Part shown: positions 16,424 to 25,360 of the stretch, in pieces
How the letters are laid out: every line of letters begins with the position of its first letter
Position numbering within the stretch: position 1 is the first letter of the stretch
Assembly: GCA_905200905.1 (NCBI GenBank)
Contig: CAJKMA010000011.1
Location: forward strand, 1-56,658
Reading direction: 5' to 3'
From: an uncultured Bacillota bacterium
GTDB lineage: Bacteria > Bacillota > Clostridia > Lachnospirales > Lachnospiraceae
Length of the DNA stretch: 56,658 nt
Program-made: the position numbers and the translations under genes
Notes under the pieces: generated by a model
The model's database searches: none
Told to the model about the DNA's origin: nothing
Seen by the model: the letters and a program-made list of their open reading frames with translations, nothing else

Positions 16424-19333
16424 TTAATCAGTGCGGGTACTGGACAAACTTGTAACAGTGGCTGTACCAGTAACAATTTCTGATTCATCTGCAAGATTGT
16501 ACTTATAACGGAGGATATCTTTTGCTACTTCTACTGCATTGGCAGAGGCATAGCCATTTCCAATGCGGACTGCCACACCAATTTCCGGATTTTCATAAGG
16601 AGCAAATCCCACGAAAAGGGCATGGGAGGGCCGGCTCATATCTTCCTGAGCTGTACCAGTCTTACCTGCAACAGAAACGCCTAAATGGCTAAGATATACA
16701 TTGTTTTTTGCCACGCCTAACATTCCTTGGTGTACCAAGTCCCAGGCATGGTCAGAAACATCCATATCTCCGTTTACCGTAGGAGTATAATCTTCTATGA
16801 TTCCTCCATCTGAATCTGTTACTTTATCAAAAAGGGACAGCTGATAATTAGTTCCCCGGCTCGCAATAGCAGTTACATATCTGGCAAGCTGTGAAGTTGT
16901 CATGTTATGGTTACCCTGACCAAAAGCGCTTCGGATCGCATCTTCATTTGAAAACTCTGGCTCTGCTTCCGACAACTCCAAACCTGATTTTTCTGTTAAT
17001 CCAAACATGGAAGCGTATTTTTCCAGTTTCTGGAGACCCAGATTGTGAGAAAACTTCCCTTCATCATCCGTTCCCAAATCATATGCTACCTGTCCCATAA
17101 ATACGTTACAGGAATTGGTAATGCCAGATACCACATTCATATATCCGTGACCAGAACGCAGCCAACAGTTGGGACCATCTGGAATTTTATCAAACTTACC
17201 ATTACACAAAACAGAATATCCGTCTGTAACAATGCCTTCTTCCATACCTGCCACTGCAGTTACCACCTTAAAGGTAGAACCAGGCGCAGTAAGCTGCTGT
17301 GTGGCTTTATTATAAAATGGTCTGGACAAATCCTGATTCAATTGTGCAAAATAATCTGTATCCATATTATTAGCCAGACGGTTATTATCATATCCTGGAT
17401 AAGTAACACAGGCAAGAGTTTCTCCTGTATTTACATCTGTAATAACCACAGACCCTGAACAAGGATCCAAGGCAAGCTGTGCCGGTGTAATCTCCAGAGA
17501 ACTAATCTTCTGAATCATAAAATCATAAGCACGTTTGCTTCCAGATTCCAGAGCCTCATAAGTAGCTGCATCTGGTTCCAGGACACCTTGATCATACAAC
17601 AAAAGACAAAGCTGTGTCCCTGATATTCTATCAGAATGAAGCATATATTTATACAATAATTTTGAAAAACCGCTATCATCAACCAATGCTTCTATCAAAT
17701 AGTCTGACAGCGCTCCATAAACCTCTGCACTATCCAGATAATCTCCCTTAGCTGAAAACTTTGAAATATCAATCCAGCTTTTTCCAGCTGCATAAGTGAG
17801 AAAATCCTTCAAGCTTATAGACTCCTCCTTGCTCCATGCCACATAGACAGGATCTGTAGAATCAATCTGATCGGAAGAGAGGATTTCTGTTTTTGAGGTC
17901 AAAAAACTATTTACAAGATAACTCTGGTATTCCTGCATCTCTTTTGGAAGATCTTTATATGCAGCAGGATTCTCTTTAGTTAATTCTTCCTTAATTTGGG
18001 CAAATACTTCTTTTTGTTTTTCCTGAAACAGACTATATATCTTCTTCTCCAACTCTGTAGCATCCTCTGCCTTGAAGTGTTCTATATCTAGTACATTGTT
18101 TTCAATCAAAGCATTATAGACATCATAAATAGGTGTTCTAATGTTTGCAGTATCTGCTGTTCCTGTTTCCAGACCCTCTAGCTGAAAGTCCTTGGCATTA
18201 ATAATCGTAGCTGCCAAAATTCCGGCAATTTTCTGCTCTAAAACATGATAAGCAACCCTCTGCAAATCCGAATCAATGGTAAGATACACGTCATTTCCTG
18301 AAGATGGCTCCTTCCTGGAAGCTTCATTAATATCCAAAACTTTTCCCATGGTATCTACATAAACCGTCTCCGATCCATTTTTGCCCTGAAGTTGTGTCTC
18401 CATGGTTTTCTCTATCCCTGATTTTCCAATCACTGCATCCAAGGAGTAGTCATCATATCCCTGTTCTTTCAGATCTTCCAATTCCTTGGCATCTGCTTTT
18501 CCGGTATAGCCAATGATGGGCGCCATACTCTCTGCTTCATTATATACACGGATAGAATCTTCTGTAATATCTACGCCCTGAAGCTCATCTTTACGCTCCA
18601 TCACTTCTGCTACAGTCTCTTCACTGACATTGGTTGCCACAGTCACCGGAACATATTTTTTAAAACTATTCGTAGATAAAATATAACGAATTTTCGCAAT
18701 TTCCAGAGTTTCCTCTGGGGTAAAGGTTTCTGGAAGACCATGGCTTTCCAGTTCCTCCTTGGTATAAGGTTTTTCCTTATTTACCAAGGCAAACCGTTTT
18801 TCACTGCACATATATTCCATGAGTTCTTCTGCAGAAGCATTTAACTGCTCTTCTTTTAACTTATCAATATAAGCTTCTCCATAAATATCTGCAATAAAGC
18901 GGTTCTTGGTAAATCCTTCTGCATCATAAGCATAGGTTCCATCTTCCTGCAGAACAATATGGAAGGTAATATCCGTTGTTTCATTATTTGCCTTCAAAAT
19001 ATTAAAAAGCTCATAAGCTATATAATTCAAGGTAAGATTTTTTTCCCTGGTAGAATCATAAGTTCCATTATCTTCCAGGATAATAGAATAGGAAAGCTTG
19101 TTATAGGCCATAGGTTTCCCGTTTCGGTCTAAAATATTTCCCCTGGTACCTTTTAAAGTACGTTCTTTTGTAATACTGAGATTAAAATTATCTGCATATT
19201 CCTCTCCATGAAGAATTTGAAGAGAAAAAAGCCGCTGAATCAATATCACAAACATAACTCCAAATACTAGAACAAGTACCGTTGTTCTTTTTAATCTGAT
19301 TTTTTTTAAAAGTTTTTTTATTTTCTTAACCAA
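16424..19333 (-). CDS. mrdA: Penicillin-binding protein 2 (class B transpeptidase)
   Basis: A 969-residue monofunctional DD-transpeptidase that cross-links side-wall peptidoglycan with RodA. It has a transmembrane helix at ~17-35, a dimerisation/pedestal region, and a transpeptidase domain with intact catalytic motifs: the Ser and Lys in PGSTFKVV (~687), SCN near 740 and VAGKTGTAQE near 895. About 240 extra residues (~375-620, charged and helical) interrupt the start of the catalytic domain, making it far longer than the ~630-residue E. coli protein. The start is TTG 19333, inside the mreD end; its ribosome binding site (GAGAGAGA) is weak. Confidence 0.92.
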   Translation of the reverse strand: MVKKIKKLLKKIRLKRTTVLVLVFGVMFVILIQRLFSLQILHGEEYADNFNLSITKERTLKGTRGNILDRNGKPMAYNKLSYSIILEDNGTYDSTREKNLTLNYIAYELFNILKANNETTDITFHIVLQEDGTYAYDAEGFTKNRFIADIYGEAYIDKLKEEQLNASAEELMEYMCSEKRFALVNKEKPYTKEELESHGLPETFTPEETLEIAKIRYILSTNSFKKYVPVTVATNVSEETVAEVMERKDELQGVDITEDSIRVYNEAESMAPIIGYTGKADAKELEDLKEQGYDDYSLDAVIGKSGIEKTMETQLQGKNGSETVYVDTMGKVLDINEASRKEPSSGNDVYLTIDSDLQRVAYHVLEQKIAGILAATIINAKDFQLEGLETGTADTANIRTPIYDVYNALIENNVLDIEHFKAEDATELEKKIYSLFQEKQKEVFAQIKEELTKENPAAYKDLPKEMQEYQSYLVNSFLTSKTEILSSDQIDSTDPVYVAWSKEESISLKDFLTYAAGKSWIDISKFSAKGDYLDSAEVYGALSDYLIEALVDDSGFSKLLYKYMLHSDRISGTQLCLLLYDQGVLEPDAATYEALESGSKRAYDFMIQKISSLEITPAQLALDPCSGSVVITDVNTGETLACVTYPGYDNNRLANNMDTDYFAQLNQDLSRPFYNKATQQLTAPGSTFKVVTAVAGMEEGIVTDGYSVLCNGKFDKIPDGPNCWLRSGHGYMNVVSGITNSCNVFMGQVAYDLGTDDEGKFSHNLGLQKLEKYASMFGLTEKSGLELSEAEPEFSNEDAIRSAFGQGNHNMTTSQLARYVTAIASRGTNYQLSLFDKVTDSDGGIIEDYTPTVNGDMDVSDHAWDLVHQGMLGVAKNNVYLSHLGVSVAGKTGTAQEDMSRPSHALFVGFAPYENPEIGVAVRIGNGYASANAVEVAKDILRYKYNLADESEIVTGTATVTSLSSTRTD

Positions 19334-19851
19334 GTGGAATCTCTCTCTTTCATTTCCAGTTCTGTCAGTTTCTTATTTAACAAAAACAGCAACTTATACA
19401 CCACCACAGTAACCAGTACTGTGTAAATCATTTCCGGAATCATAATCCTTCGAAGATAATAAAAAAAGTCAATTCTACCGCGCATAAGGTACTGAATACC
19501 ATAAATCATCGTGCCGTACAGCAAATCTCCTGCTGCTACAATCATCAAAGGTACTCTGATTTCCTCTCCGTAAAAAATTTTACAGCAACCTCCTGCCACA
19601 TACCCCATACATAGATAAATCAGCGCATAAAATCCCAGCAGATATCCATAAAAAATATCCATTAAAATCCCGCTGAAAAAACCAATCCACAATCCCGTCC
19701 TTTTTCCCCGCATAAATCCTAGGGAAACGGTAAGAATCAACAACAAATTGGGAACTATGGAGCCTATGGCAAAAGCCTGGAGTACTGTGCTTTGCAAAAT
19801 AAAACAGACCAGAATCATCGCTGCTATGGCTGCTCTGTATTTTAACTTCAT
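19318..19851 (-). CDS. mreD: Rod shape-determining protein MreD
   Basis: A 177-residue membrane protein with five or six hydrophobic helices, RGKRTGLWIGFFSGILMDIF (~49-68) being the conserved stretch. It links MreC and PBP2/RodA in the elongasome. ATG 19851 immediately follows the mreC stop codon with AGGGGA upstream, and the PBP2 gene starts inside its 3' end. Confidence 0.9.
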   Translation of the reverse strand: MKLKYRAAIAAMILVCFILQSTVLQAFAIGSIVPNLLLILTVSLGFMRGKRTGLWIGFFSGILMDIFYGYLLGFYALIYLCMGYVAGGCCKIFYGEEIRVPLMIVAAGDLLYGTMIYGIQYLMRGRIDFFYYLRRIMIPEMIYTVLVTVVVYKLLFLLNKKLTELEMKERDSTWLRK

Positions 19852-20709
19852 TTAAGAATCCCCTTTCTGCTGCTTTAACTCCTTAATCACCAGAACTTCA
19901 CTTAAATGCTCAAAATCCACAGCTGGCGTAAGCGTTCCCATCTTGGTGAGATTATTTGGATCTTCTTTGATTTCACTGACGTATCCAATAAGAATACCTG
20001 GAAGGAATTTTTCACTTACATCTGAAGTAATGATTTTTTCACCTTCTTGTATTTTATCATCTTCATCTTTTAAATGAATAAATTGAAGTTTCCCTTCATC
20101 AATCAGGCGTAAATCCCCTGCCACAATACAGCGATCTGAAGTACTCATAGTCATGGCACTAACATTACTGGTATCATCAATAATAGAACGGACAGTAGCC
20201 CAATTACTGCCTGCTTCTGTGACAATTCCTACCAAACCACTTCCTGCAATTACATTACAGTCTTTCTGTACTCCGTCTTTGGTACCCTTGTTAATAGTAA
20301 AATTTGCAAACCAATTCCCTGTATCCATAGAAATTACATTTGCTGCTACTTTATCATACTGACTGTAATCCTGGTCCAACTGATAAAGCTCCTGCAAACG
20401 TTCTAATTCACTGATACTTTGTGTCAAACGGCTATTCTCAGCTGTTAGCTCATCCACCTTCTCCTGAAGTTTTTTCTTTTCTTTTACTAATTTTTGTTTA
20501 TTCTGAAGCCCTGCTGTTGCCCCGTCTAAAGCCGTACCCACTGCATTGATCCCCTTCTGAAAGGGAACAATGACATAACCAGCTGCCGTTCTCACAGCAT
20601 CCACAGGAAATTTCACGGCTGCTGCAAAAATCATCAAACTAATGCAAACCAAAATCATAGCAGCGAATACATGTTTGCTCTTTAATGTCCAATTATGCTT
20701 TTTTTTCAT
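19852..20709 (-). CDS. mreC: Rod shape-determining protein MreC
   Basis: A 285-residue bitopic protein with a transmembrane helix at ~14-31, a coiled coil at ~70-110 (KLVKEKKKLQEKVDELTAEN) and the C-terminal double beta-barrel (ANVISMDTGNWFANFTINKG; GLVGIVTEAGSNWATVRSII). It organises the elongation complex outside the membrane. GAGG precedes ATG 20709. Confidence 0.94.
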   Translation of the reverse strand: MKKKHNWTLKSKHVFAAMILVCISLMIFAAAVKFPVDAVRTAAGYVIVPFQKGINAVGTALDGATAGLQNKQKLVKEKKKLQEKVDELTAENSRLTQSISELERLQELYQLDQDYSQYDKVAANVISMDTGNWFANFTINKGTKDGVQKDCNVIAGSGLVGIVTEAGSNWATVRSIIDDTSNVSAMTMSTSDRCIVAGDLRLIDEGKLQFIHLKDEDDKIQEGEKIITSDVSEKFLPGILIGYVSEIKEDPNNLTKMGTLTPAVDFEHLSEVLVIKELKQQKGDS

Positions 20710-20758
20710 TTTTAAAACCTCAGCCTTTCTTATTCCTCACTTTCCCAAAAACGGATAG

Positions 20759-21748
20759 TCACTTCACCCATTTCTGCAGGGTTTTGTTCCCAATAATTTC
20801 CTTCAGGCCACAAATCGTACACAATTCATAGTAACTGGACAGCCGAACCTTCTGTCCGGTAGCCTGGCTAATAAACCAGTCTATATCCGGTATTCTGGTG
20901 GTGCCTCCTGCCAGAAAAATTCCCTGGTCCATGATATTATGCATCATTTGTGGAGGTGTCCGTTCCAGAAAGAACTGGATTTCTTCACAAATTCTCTGAA
21001 TGACCGGTAAAATTGTTTCATAAATCATATACGAAGGAATAATCCCTTCTCTAGGTAATCCTGAAAGGCTGTCAATTCCAACAATCTTCCTAGCTTCCCG
21101 AATATCTTCTTTTAAATAGGCTAGGGAAAACTTTAGCCTTCTGGCTGTCCTGTTTCCAATATGAAGATTATACTGCTTGCGAACTTCATTCACAATTGCT
21201 TCATTTAATTGCTTGCCTCCCAGCTCCACAATTTTGCTTAAAACCACCTTTCCGCCTTCAATGACGGAAATCTCTGTACTTTGCGCTCCAATGTTGACAA
21301 TCATAGAGCCCTTCGTATGGGTTATGGGAATACCAAGAGCCACCGCATCTGCGATGGTCTTGTTCACCATATAAATCTTATTTTTTCTGTTGGAATTTCC
21401 AATGGTATAATAGGCTCTCTGTTCAATTTCTGACAAATCAGAAGGAACTGCCAGATATAAGGTATTGCCAAATTTTCCTTCAGCACGAGTCTTCTCCAGC
21501 AAAGCCTGTAAAACCATCTCTGTGTGAGTGACATCTGCGATTTTGCCAAAGGCCATAGGCGAAATCACAGAAACATTAGATGGATTTTTTTCGTACATTC
21601 CATATGCTTCGTTCCCCACAGCCAGAACCTGGTTCTGGTTGCGGATGGCAATCATATTTTTTTCTGTTATCATAGTATCCTGTTCCTGTGAATAAATTTT
21701 CACAGTACTGGTACCCAGGTCTATTCCAAAGGTCTTATGAAATGGCAT
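20759..21748 (-). CDS. mreB: Divergent MreB-family actin homologue
   Basis: A 329-residue actin-fold protein by position and similarity MreB, the cytoskeletal scaffold for side-wall synthesis. Phosphate-1 reads DLGTSTVKIY (~10-19), and EAIVNEVRKQYNLHIGNRTA plus ERTPPQMMHNIMDQGIFLAGG align well. Nucleotide-site positions differ from canonical MreB. The phosphate-2 DIGGGTTE reads NIGAQSTE, losing the Asp, and the EEPMAAAIG stretch that holds the catalytic Glu reads NKTIADAVALG. It may bind ATP without hydrolysing it. AAGGGGAG precedes ATG 21748. Another, canonical MreB may exist elsewhere. Confidence 0.88.
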   Translation of the reverse strand: MPFHKTFGIDLGTSTVKIYSQEQDTMITEKNMIAIRNQNQVLAVGNEAYGMYEKNPSNVSVISPMAFGKIADVTHTEMVLQALLEKTRAEGKFGNTLYLAVPSDLSEIEQRAYYTIGNSNRKNKIYMVNKTIADAVALGIPITHTKGSMIVNIGAQSTEISVIEGGKVVLSKIVELGGKQLNEAIVNEVRKQYNLHIGNRTARRLKFSLAYLKEDIREARKIVGIDSLSGLPREGIIPSYMIYETILPVIQRICEEIQFFLERTPPQMMHNIMDQGIFLAGGTTRIPDIDWFISQATGQKVRLSSYYELCTICGLKEIIGNKTLQKWVK

Positions 21749-21775
21749 GTGAATGCTCCCCTTATCTATCTTAAA

Positions 21776-22471
21776 TTAAAAAATCCCCTGCTGGCGAAAA
21801 CTCAAATATTTACAATCTCCAATAATAATATGATCCAGAAGAGGAATTCCAAGTAGTTCTCCAGCACCTTTCACCCGTTGGGTAAAATCTAAATCAGCTT
21901 CACTAGGAGAAGGATCTCCACTTGGATGATTATGTACCAGAAGAATTCCCACTGCATGATAGGAGATAGCAGCCAGGAAAATTTCCCTCGGACTTACCAG
22001 AGAACTATTTACTGTTCCTTTGAAAATCATCTCCTCCCCAAGAAGATGATTTTTCGTATCCAGCATCATACAAAAAAGCTGTTCTTGCTCTTCATGGCGT
22101 AATTGCTCCATATAGTAATCTGCAATGGTCTGAGGATGATTCAGGGAAAGTCCTCTTTGGGCACTTCTCCTGGCAATTCGTTTAGAAAGCTCACCAATAC
22201 ACTTTAGTTGTACTGCTTTTACCTTCCCGATTCCTTTAATGGACTGAAGCTGCGCCAGACTTAGCTGATGCAAACCTAACAGTCCCTCCCTGTCTCTGGA
22301 CAGATTCAACACCTCTTCTGCCATTTCTACAGAGGTGCTTCCTCTCGTACCAGTTCTTAATACCACGGCTAAAAGTTCCGGGTCTGTAAGTACCTGAGGT
22401 CCAAAACGGACACATTTTTCGTAAGGCCGGTCTTGTTCCGGCAATTCTTTCATGGTCTTAGATTCTGTCAT
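21776..22471 (-). CDS. radC: RadC family JAB-domain protein
   Basis: A 231-residue protein with an N-terminal helix-hairpin-helix region (SIKGIGKVKAVQLKCIGEL, ~78-96) and a C-terminal JAB/MPN metalloprotease-like domain. The zinc motif is complete: E in FKGTVNSS context, HNHPSGDPSPSEAD (~184-197). Despite the name, a direct DNA-repair role is not established for the family. It leads into the mreB operon (27-base gap), a common Firmicute arrangement. Confidence 0.93.
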   Translation of the reverse strand: MTESKTMKELPEQDRPYEKCVRFGPQVLTDPELLAVVLRTGTRGSTSVEMAEEVLNLSRDREGLLGLHQLSLAQLQSIKGIGKVKAVQLKCIGELSKRIARRSAQRGLSLNHPQTIADYYMEQLRHEEQEQLFCMMLDTKNHLLGEEMIFKGTVNSSLVSPREIFLAAISYHAVGILLVHNHPSGDPSPSEADLDFTQRVKGAGELLGIPLLDHIIIGDCKYLSFRQQGIF

Positions 22472-22550
22472 GAAAACATCATGCTCTCTTCAGCATGTTT
22501 ACGGCTTTCGCAGGTTCATTGTAGCACAGATTAAAAACGATGTATATGCC

Positions 22551-24145
22551 TCAGAAGGAATTTATAAAATTTTTCGTTATGGCTTCTCCAACTTTCAGAC
22601 CGTCCATAGCAGCAGATGTAATACCGCCAGCATAGCCTGCACCTTCCCCACAAGGATAAATTCCTGCTACAGAAGCCTGAAAATTCTCATCTCTTACAAT
22701 TCGTATAGGAGAAGAAGTTCTGCTCTCAATACCACTTAGCAACATATCTGGCTGCGAAAAACCTGGTATGATATTCTCAAAAGACTGAATTCCTTCCATC
22801 AATGTCTCATTTAGGGCTTCCGGCAGTAATTTTCTTACATTGGCCAGTGTATACGCCCCTTTCATGCATGGTTTCACGATTCCCAACTTTTTTGTTTCCG
22901 TATTTTTACAAAAATCCTCATACCGCTGCACTGGAATTTTTCCTTTTCCCAAAGCAAAGGCAGCTTCTTCCAATTTACGCTGAAATTCCACACCTGCCAA
23001 TACTCCACCATCCGGAAAATCTTCTGGTGTTACAGACACAATCAGAGCGCTGTTGGCATTTTGAGAGTCCCGTTTTTGATAACTCATACCATTGACAGCC
23101 AGACGTCCCTGTTCTGAGGAAGCATTGACCACATAACCTCCGGGACACATGCAAAAGCTGTAGACTCCTCGTCCATTTTTTCCTTTGTAGGTTACCTTAT
23201 AAGTTGCTGCTCCAAGGTCTTTGTGATATTCCTGACCATACTGGTACTGATTAATCAAAATCTGAGGGTGTTCTGCTCGAAGCCCCACTGCAAAGGATTT
23301 TGCCTCCATGGACAAGCCCCGTTCTTTTAACATGGAAAACGTATCTCTGGCACTGTGCCCTACAGCAAGCACTAGGATATTGGTTTCCACTCTCTCAGAA
23401 TCATTCACAATCACTGCAGTTAAACCTCTGTTTTGAATTTCCAAATCTGTAACCTTAGAGGAAAACCGCACTTCTCCACCTGCTTGTTCAATAAACCGGC
23501 GAATATTTTTTACTAGGTGAATCAGTGCATCTGTACCAAGATGGGGTTTCTGCTGATACAAAATCTCTTCTGGAGCTCCTGCCTCTACGAAAATTTTTAA
23601 AACTTCTCGGTTTCTGCCCTTTGCATCTTTTACCAAAGTATTCAGTTTACCATCGGAAAAGGTACCTGCACCTCCCTCTCCAAACTGAACATTAGACTCT
23701 GGATTTAACTCCCCTGTTTCCCAGAAATGCTCTACCGTTTTGAAACGTTCATCCACATCTTGACCCCGTTCTAATACCAGCGGCTTCATCCCTGCTTTTG
23801 CCAAATAATATGCGCAAAAAAACCCCCCGCCGGTCCGCTTCCTACAATAACCGGACGCGGTATCTCTCGTTTTTGGTTTATATGTAAATACGAAAATTCG
23901 GCCTCTATAGTCGACATAATATTTTTATTGTGAACTCTTTTTAGAATTTGTTTTTCTCTTTTCACAGAAACATCCACCGTGTATACAAAAAACAATTCTG
24001 GCTTTTTTCTGGCATCCAGGGATTGCTTGCGAATTTCCCAGGCTAAAATTTCTTCTTTTGAAACTTTTAATGTTTTCTGGATTTTTTTCTCCAGCTCTTC
24101 TTTTGTATGGGAAACTGGAAGTTTCAGTTGTTGAATTCTAAGCAT
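22551..24145 (-). pseudogene. FAD-dependent oxidoreductase (COG2509-type) with a frameshift
   Basis: A ~530-codon flavoprotein gene in two frames. The first frame (ATG 24145 after AAGGAG) covers the small N-terminal domain and the start of the FAD-binding Rossmann motif, VIVGSGPAG. It breaks at a G6T7 run near 23821-23833. The second frame resumes exactly in register as AYYLAKAGMKPLVLERG and runs through VQFGEGGAGTFSDGKLNT to the C-terminal PCGEGAGYAGGITSAAMDG. A one-base gain or two-base loss would restore it. Whether this is a real mutation, a sequencing error or tolerated slippage is open. Substrate unknown. It overlaps the HI0933-type gene upstream by 22 bases. Confidence 0.85.
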
Positions 24146-25359
24146 GACCGCTGCTCCTTTCCTCTGGCTGCATGAATGCCCGCACAGGCTCCTGTGGACC
24201 AAGCCCACTGAAGATTATACCCGCCGCAGATACCATCCACATCCAAAATTTCTCCTGCCAGATAAAGTCCTGGAATCTGACAGCATTCCATGGTCTTAGG
24301 ATTTATATTTTTTAATAAAACTCCTCCAGAGCACACCTGGGCTGTCTCCATGGACTTAGCACCCTTCACCTTGACTGGAAATCCTTTGATTCTTCCAACC
24401 AAAGTTTCTATATCTGGTTTTCCCTCTGCCAATACCTCCACCAGTTTCTTAGGGAAGATCCCAAGTAATATCTCTTTAGGACTCTTATAAGGGCATATGC
24501 TTTGACGACTTTTTAAAAATTCCAGTAACCCCTGCTCCTCAAAATCCGGCATAAAATCTAAAACAGCGGTAATAGAAATTCCTTCTTCCAGTAAGCGGGC
24601 AGCTTGGCTGCTTACCTGAAACACAGGAATACCGGAAATTCCATATTCTGTAAGCTGTAGTTCTCCCGATGCCTCATCCACAAGGCGACCTGCTGCAAAA
24701 AGAGAAATTTTTCCCTCTGTTCTTGTGCCAGCCCACTTGGAAAAATAATTTCCTTTTCCTTTCAAGGGTACTAGCGCTGGAAGAGGGTTTCGCATAGAAA
24801 GTCCCAGTTTTTTTGCCAGTTCATAGCCGCTGCCATCTGCTCCTTCTACAAGAGACGCCTTGGAGCCACAGGCTAGAATCACTGCATCTGCCTCATAAGT
24901 CCAGGTCTGTGTTACAATCTGAAACGCCGGAGCATCTCCTTTCAAAGATGGAAGGATTTCCTTCACATGCTCCTTACATTTGATTTTTACTTTTTCATGT
25001 CTGGCTTCCATTTCCAGCAATTCTCGTACACTTTGAGCCTGCATACTAAAGGGATAAAGCCCCCCATTTTTGTTTTTGGTATAAAGTCCTAGTTCTGAAA
25101 AAAAACGGATGGTCTGCTGCACATTAAATTGCTGTAAAATTTCCCAGGCTTTTTGCTGTTCACTGCTATGGTAACAAGAAATATCCTGATATAAGTTTGT
25201 TAAATTACAGCGTCCGTTTCCAGTTGCCAGAATCTTTTTTCCCACTTTGTCATTGTGCTCCAAAACGGTAACAGCTGCCCCTTTTCTGGCGGCTAACACA
25301 GCAGCTATCATTCCGGACGCACCGCCGCCGATAATACATACCTTTCTCTTTTTCATCAT
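24124..25359 (-). CDS. HI0933/BaiN-family flavoprotein
   Basis: A 411-residue NAD(P)/FAD-dependent oxidoreductase. The N-terminal GGGASGMIAAVLAARKGAAV (~11-30) binds FAD, followed by the family signature VGKKILATGNGRCNLTN (~42-58). The C-terminal GVLLKNINPKTMEC...GLYLAGEILDVDGICGGYN closes the FAD site. Physiological substrate is not established; some relatives reduce bile-acid intermediates, but that cannot be claimed here. Tightly spaced between the PLP lyase gene and the frameshifted flavoprotein. Confidence 0.9.
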   Translation of the reverse strand: MMKKRKVCIIGGGASGMIAAVLAARKGAAVTVLEHNDKVGKKILATGNGRCNLTNLYQDISCYHSSEQQKAWEILQQFNVQQTIRFFSELGLYTKNKNGGLYPFSMQAQSVRELLEMEARHEKVKIKCKEHVKEILPSLKGDAPAFQIVTQTWTYEADAVILACGSKASLVEGADGSGYELAKKLGLSMRNPLPALVPLKGKGNYFSKWAGTRTEGKISLFAAGRLVDEASGELQLTEYGISGIPVFQVSSQAARLLEEGISITAVLDFMPDFEEQGLLEFLKSRQSICPYKSPKEILLGIFPKKLVEVLAEGKPDIETLVGRIKGFPVKVKGAKSMETAQVCSGGVLLKNINPKTMECCQIPGLYLAGEILDVDGICGGYNLQWAWSTGACAGIHAARGKEQRSCLEFNN

Positions 25360-25360
25360 T

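Noticed and set aside
22472..22550. Possible LexA box or attenuator before radC
   Set aside because: GAACCTGCGAAA lacks the second half (GTTC) of the Firmicute LexA site, and the ATGCT/AGCAT hairpin is short with no T-run.
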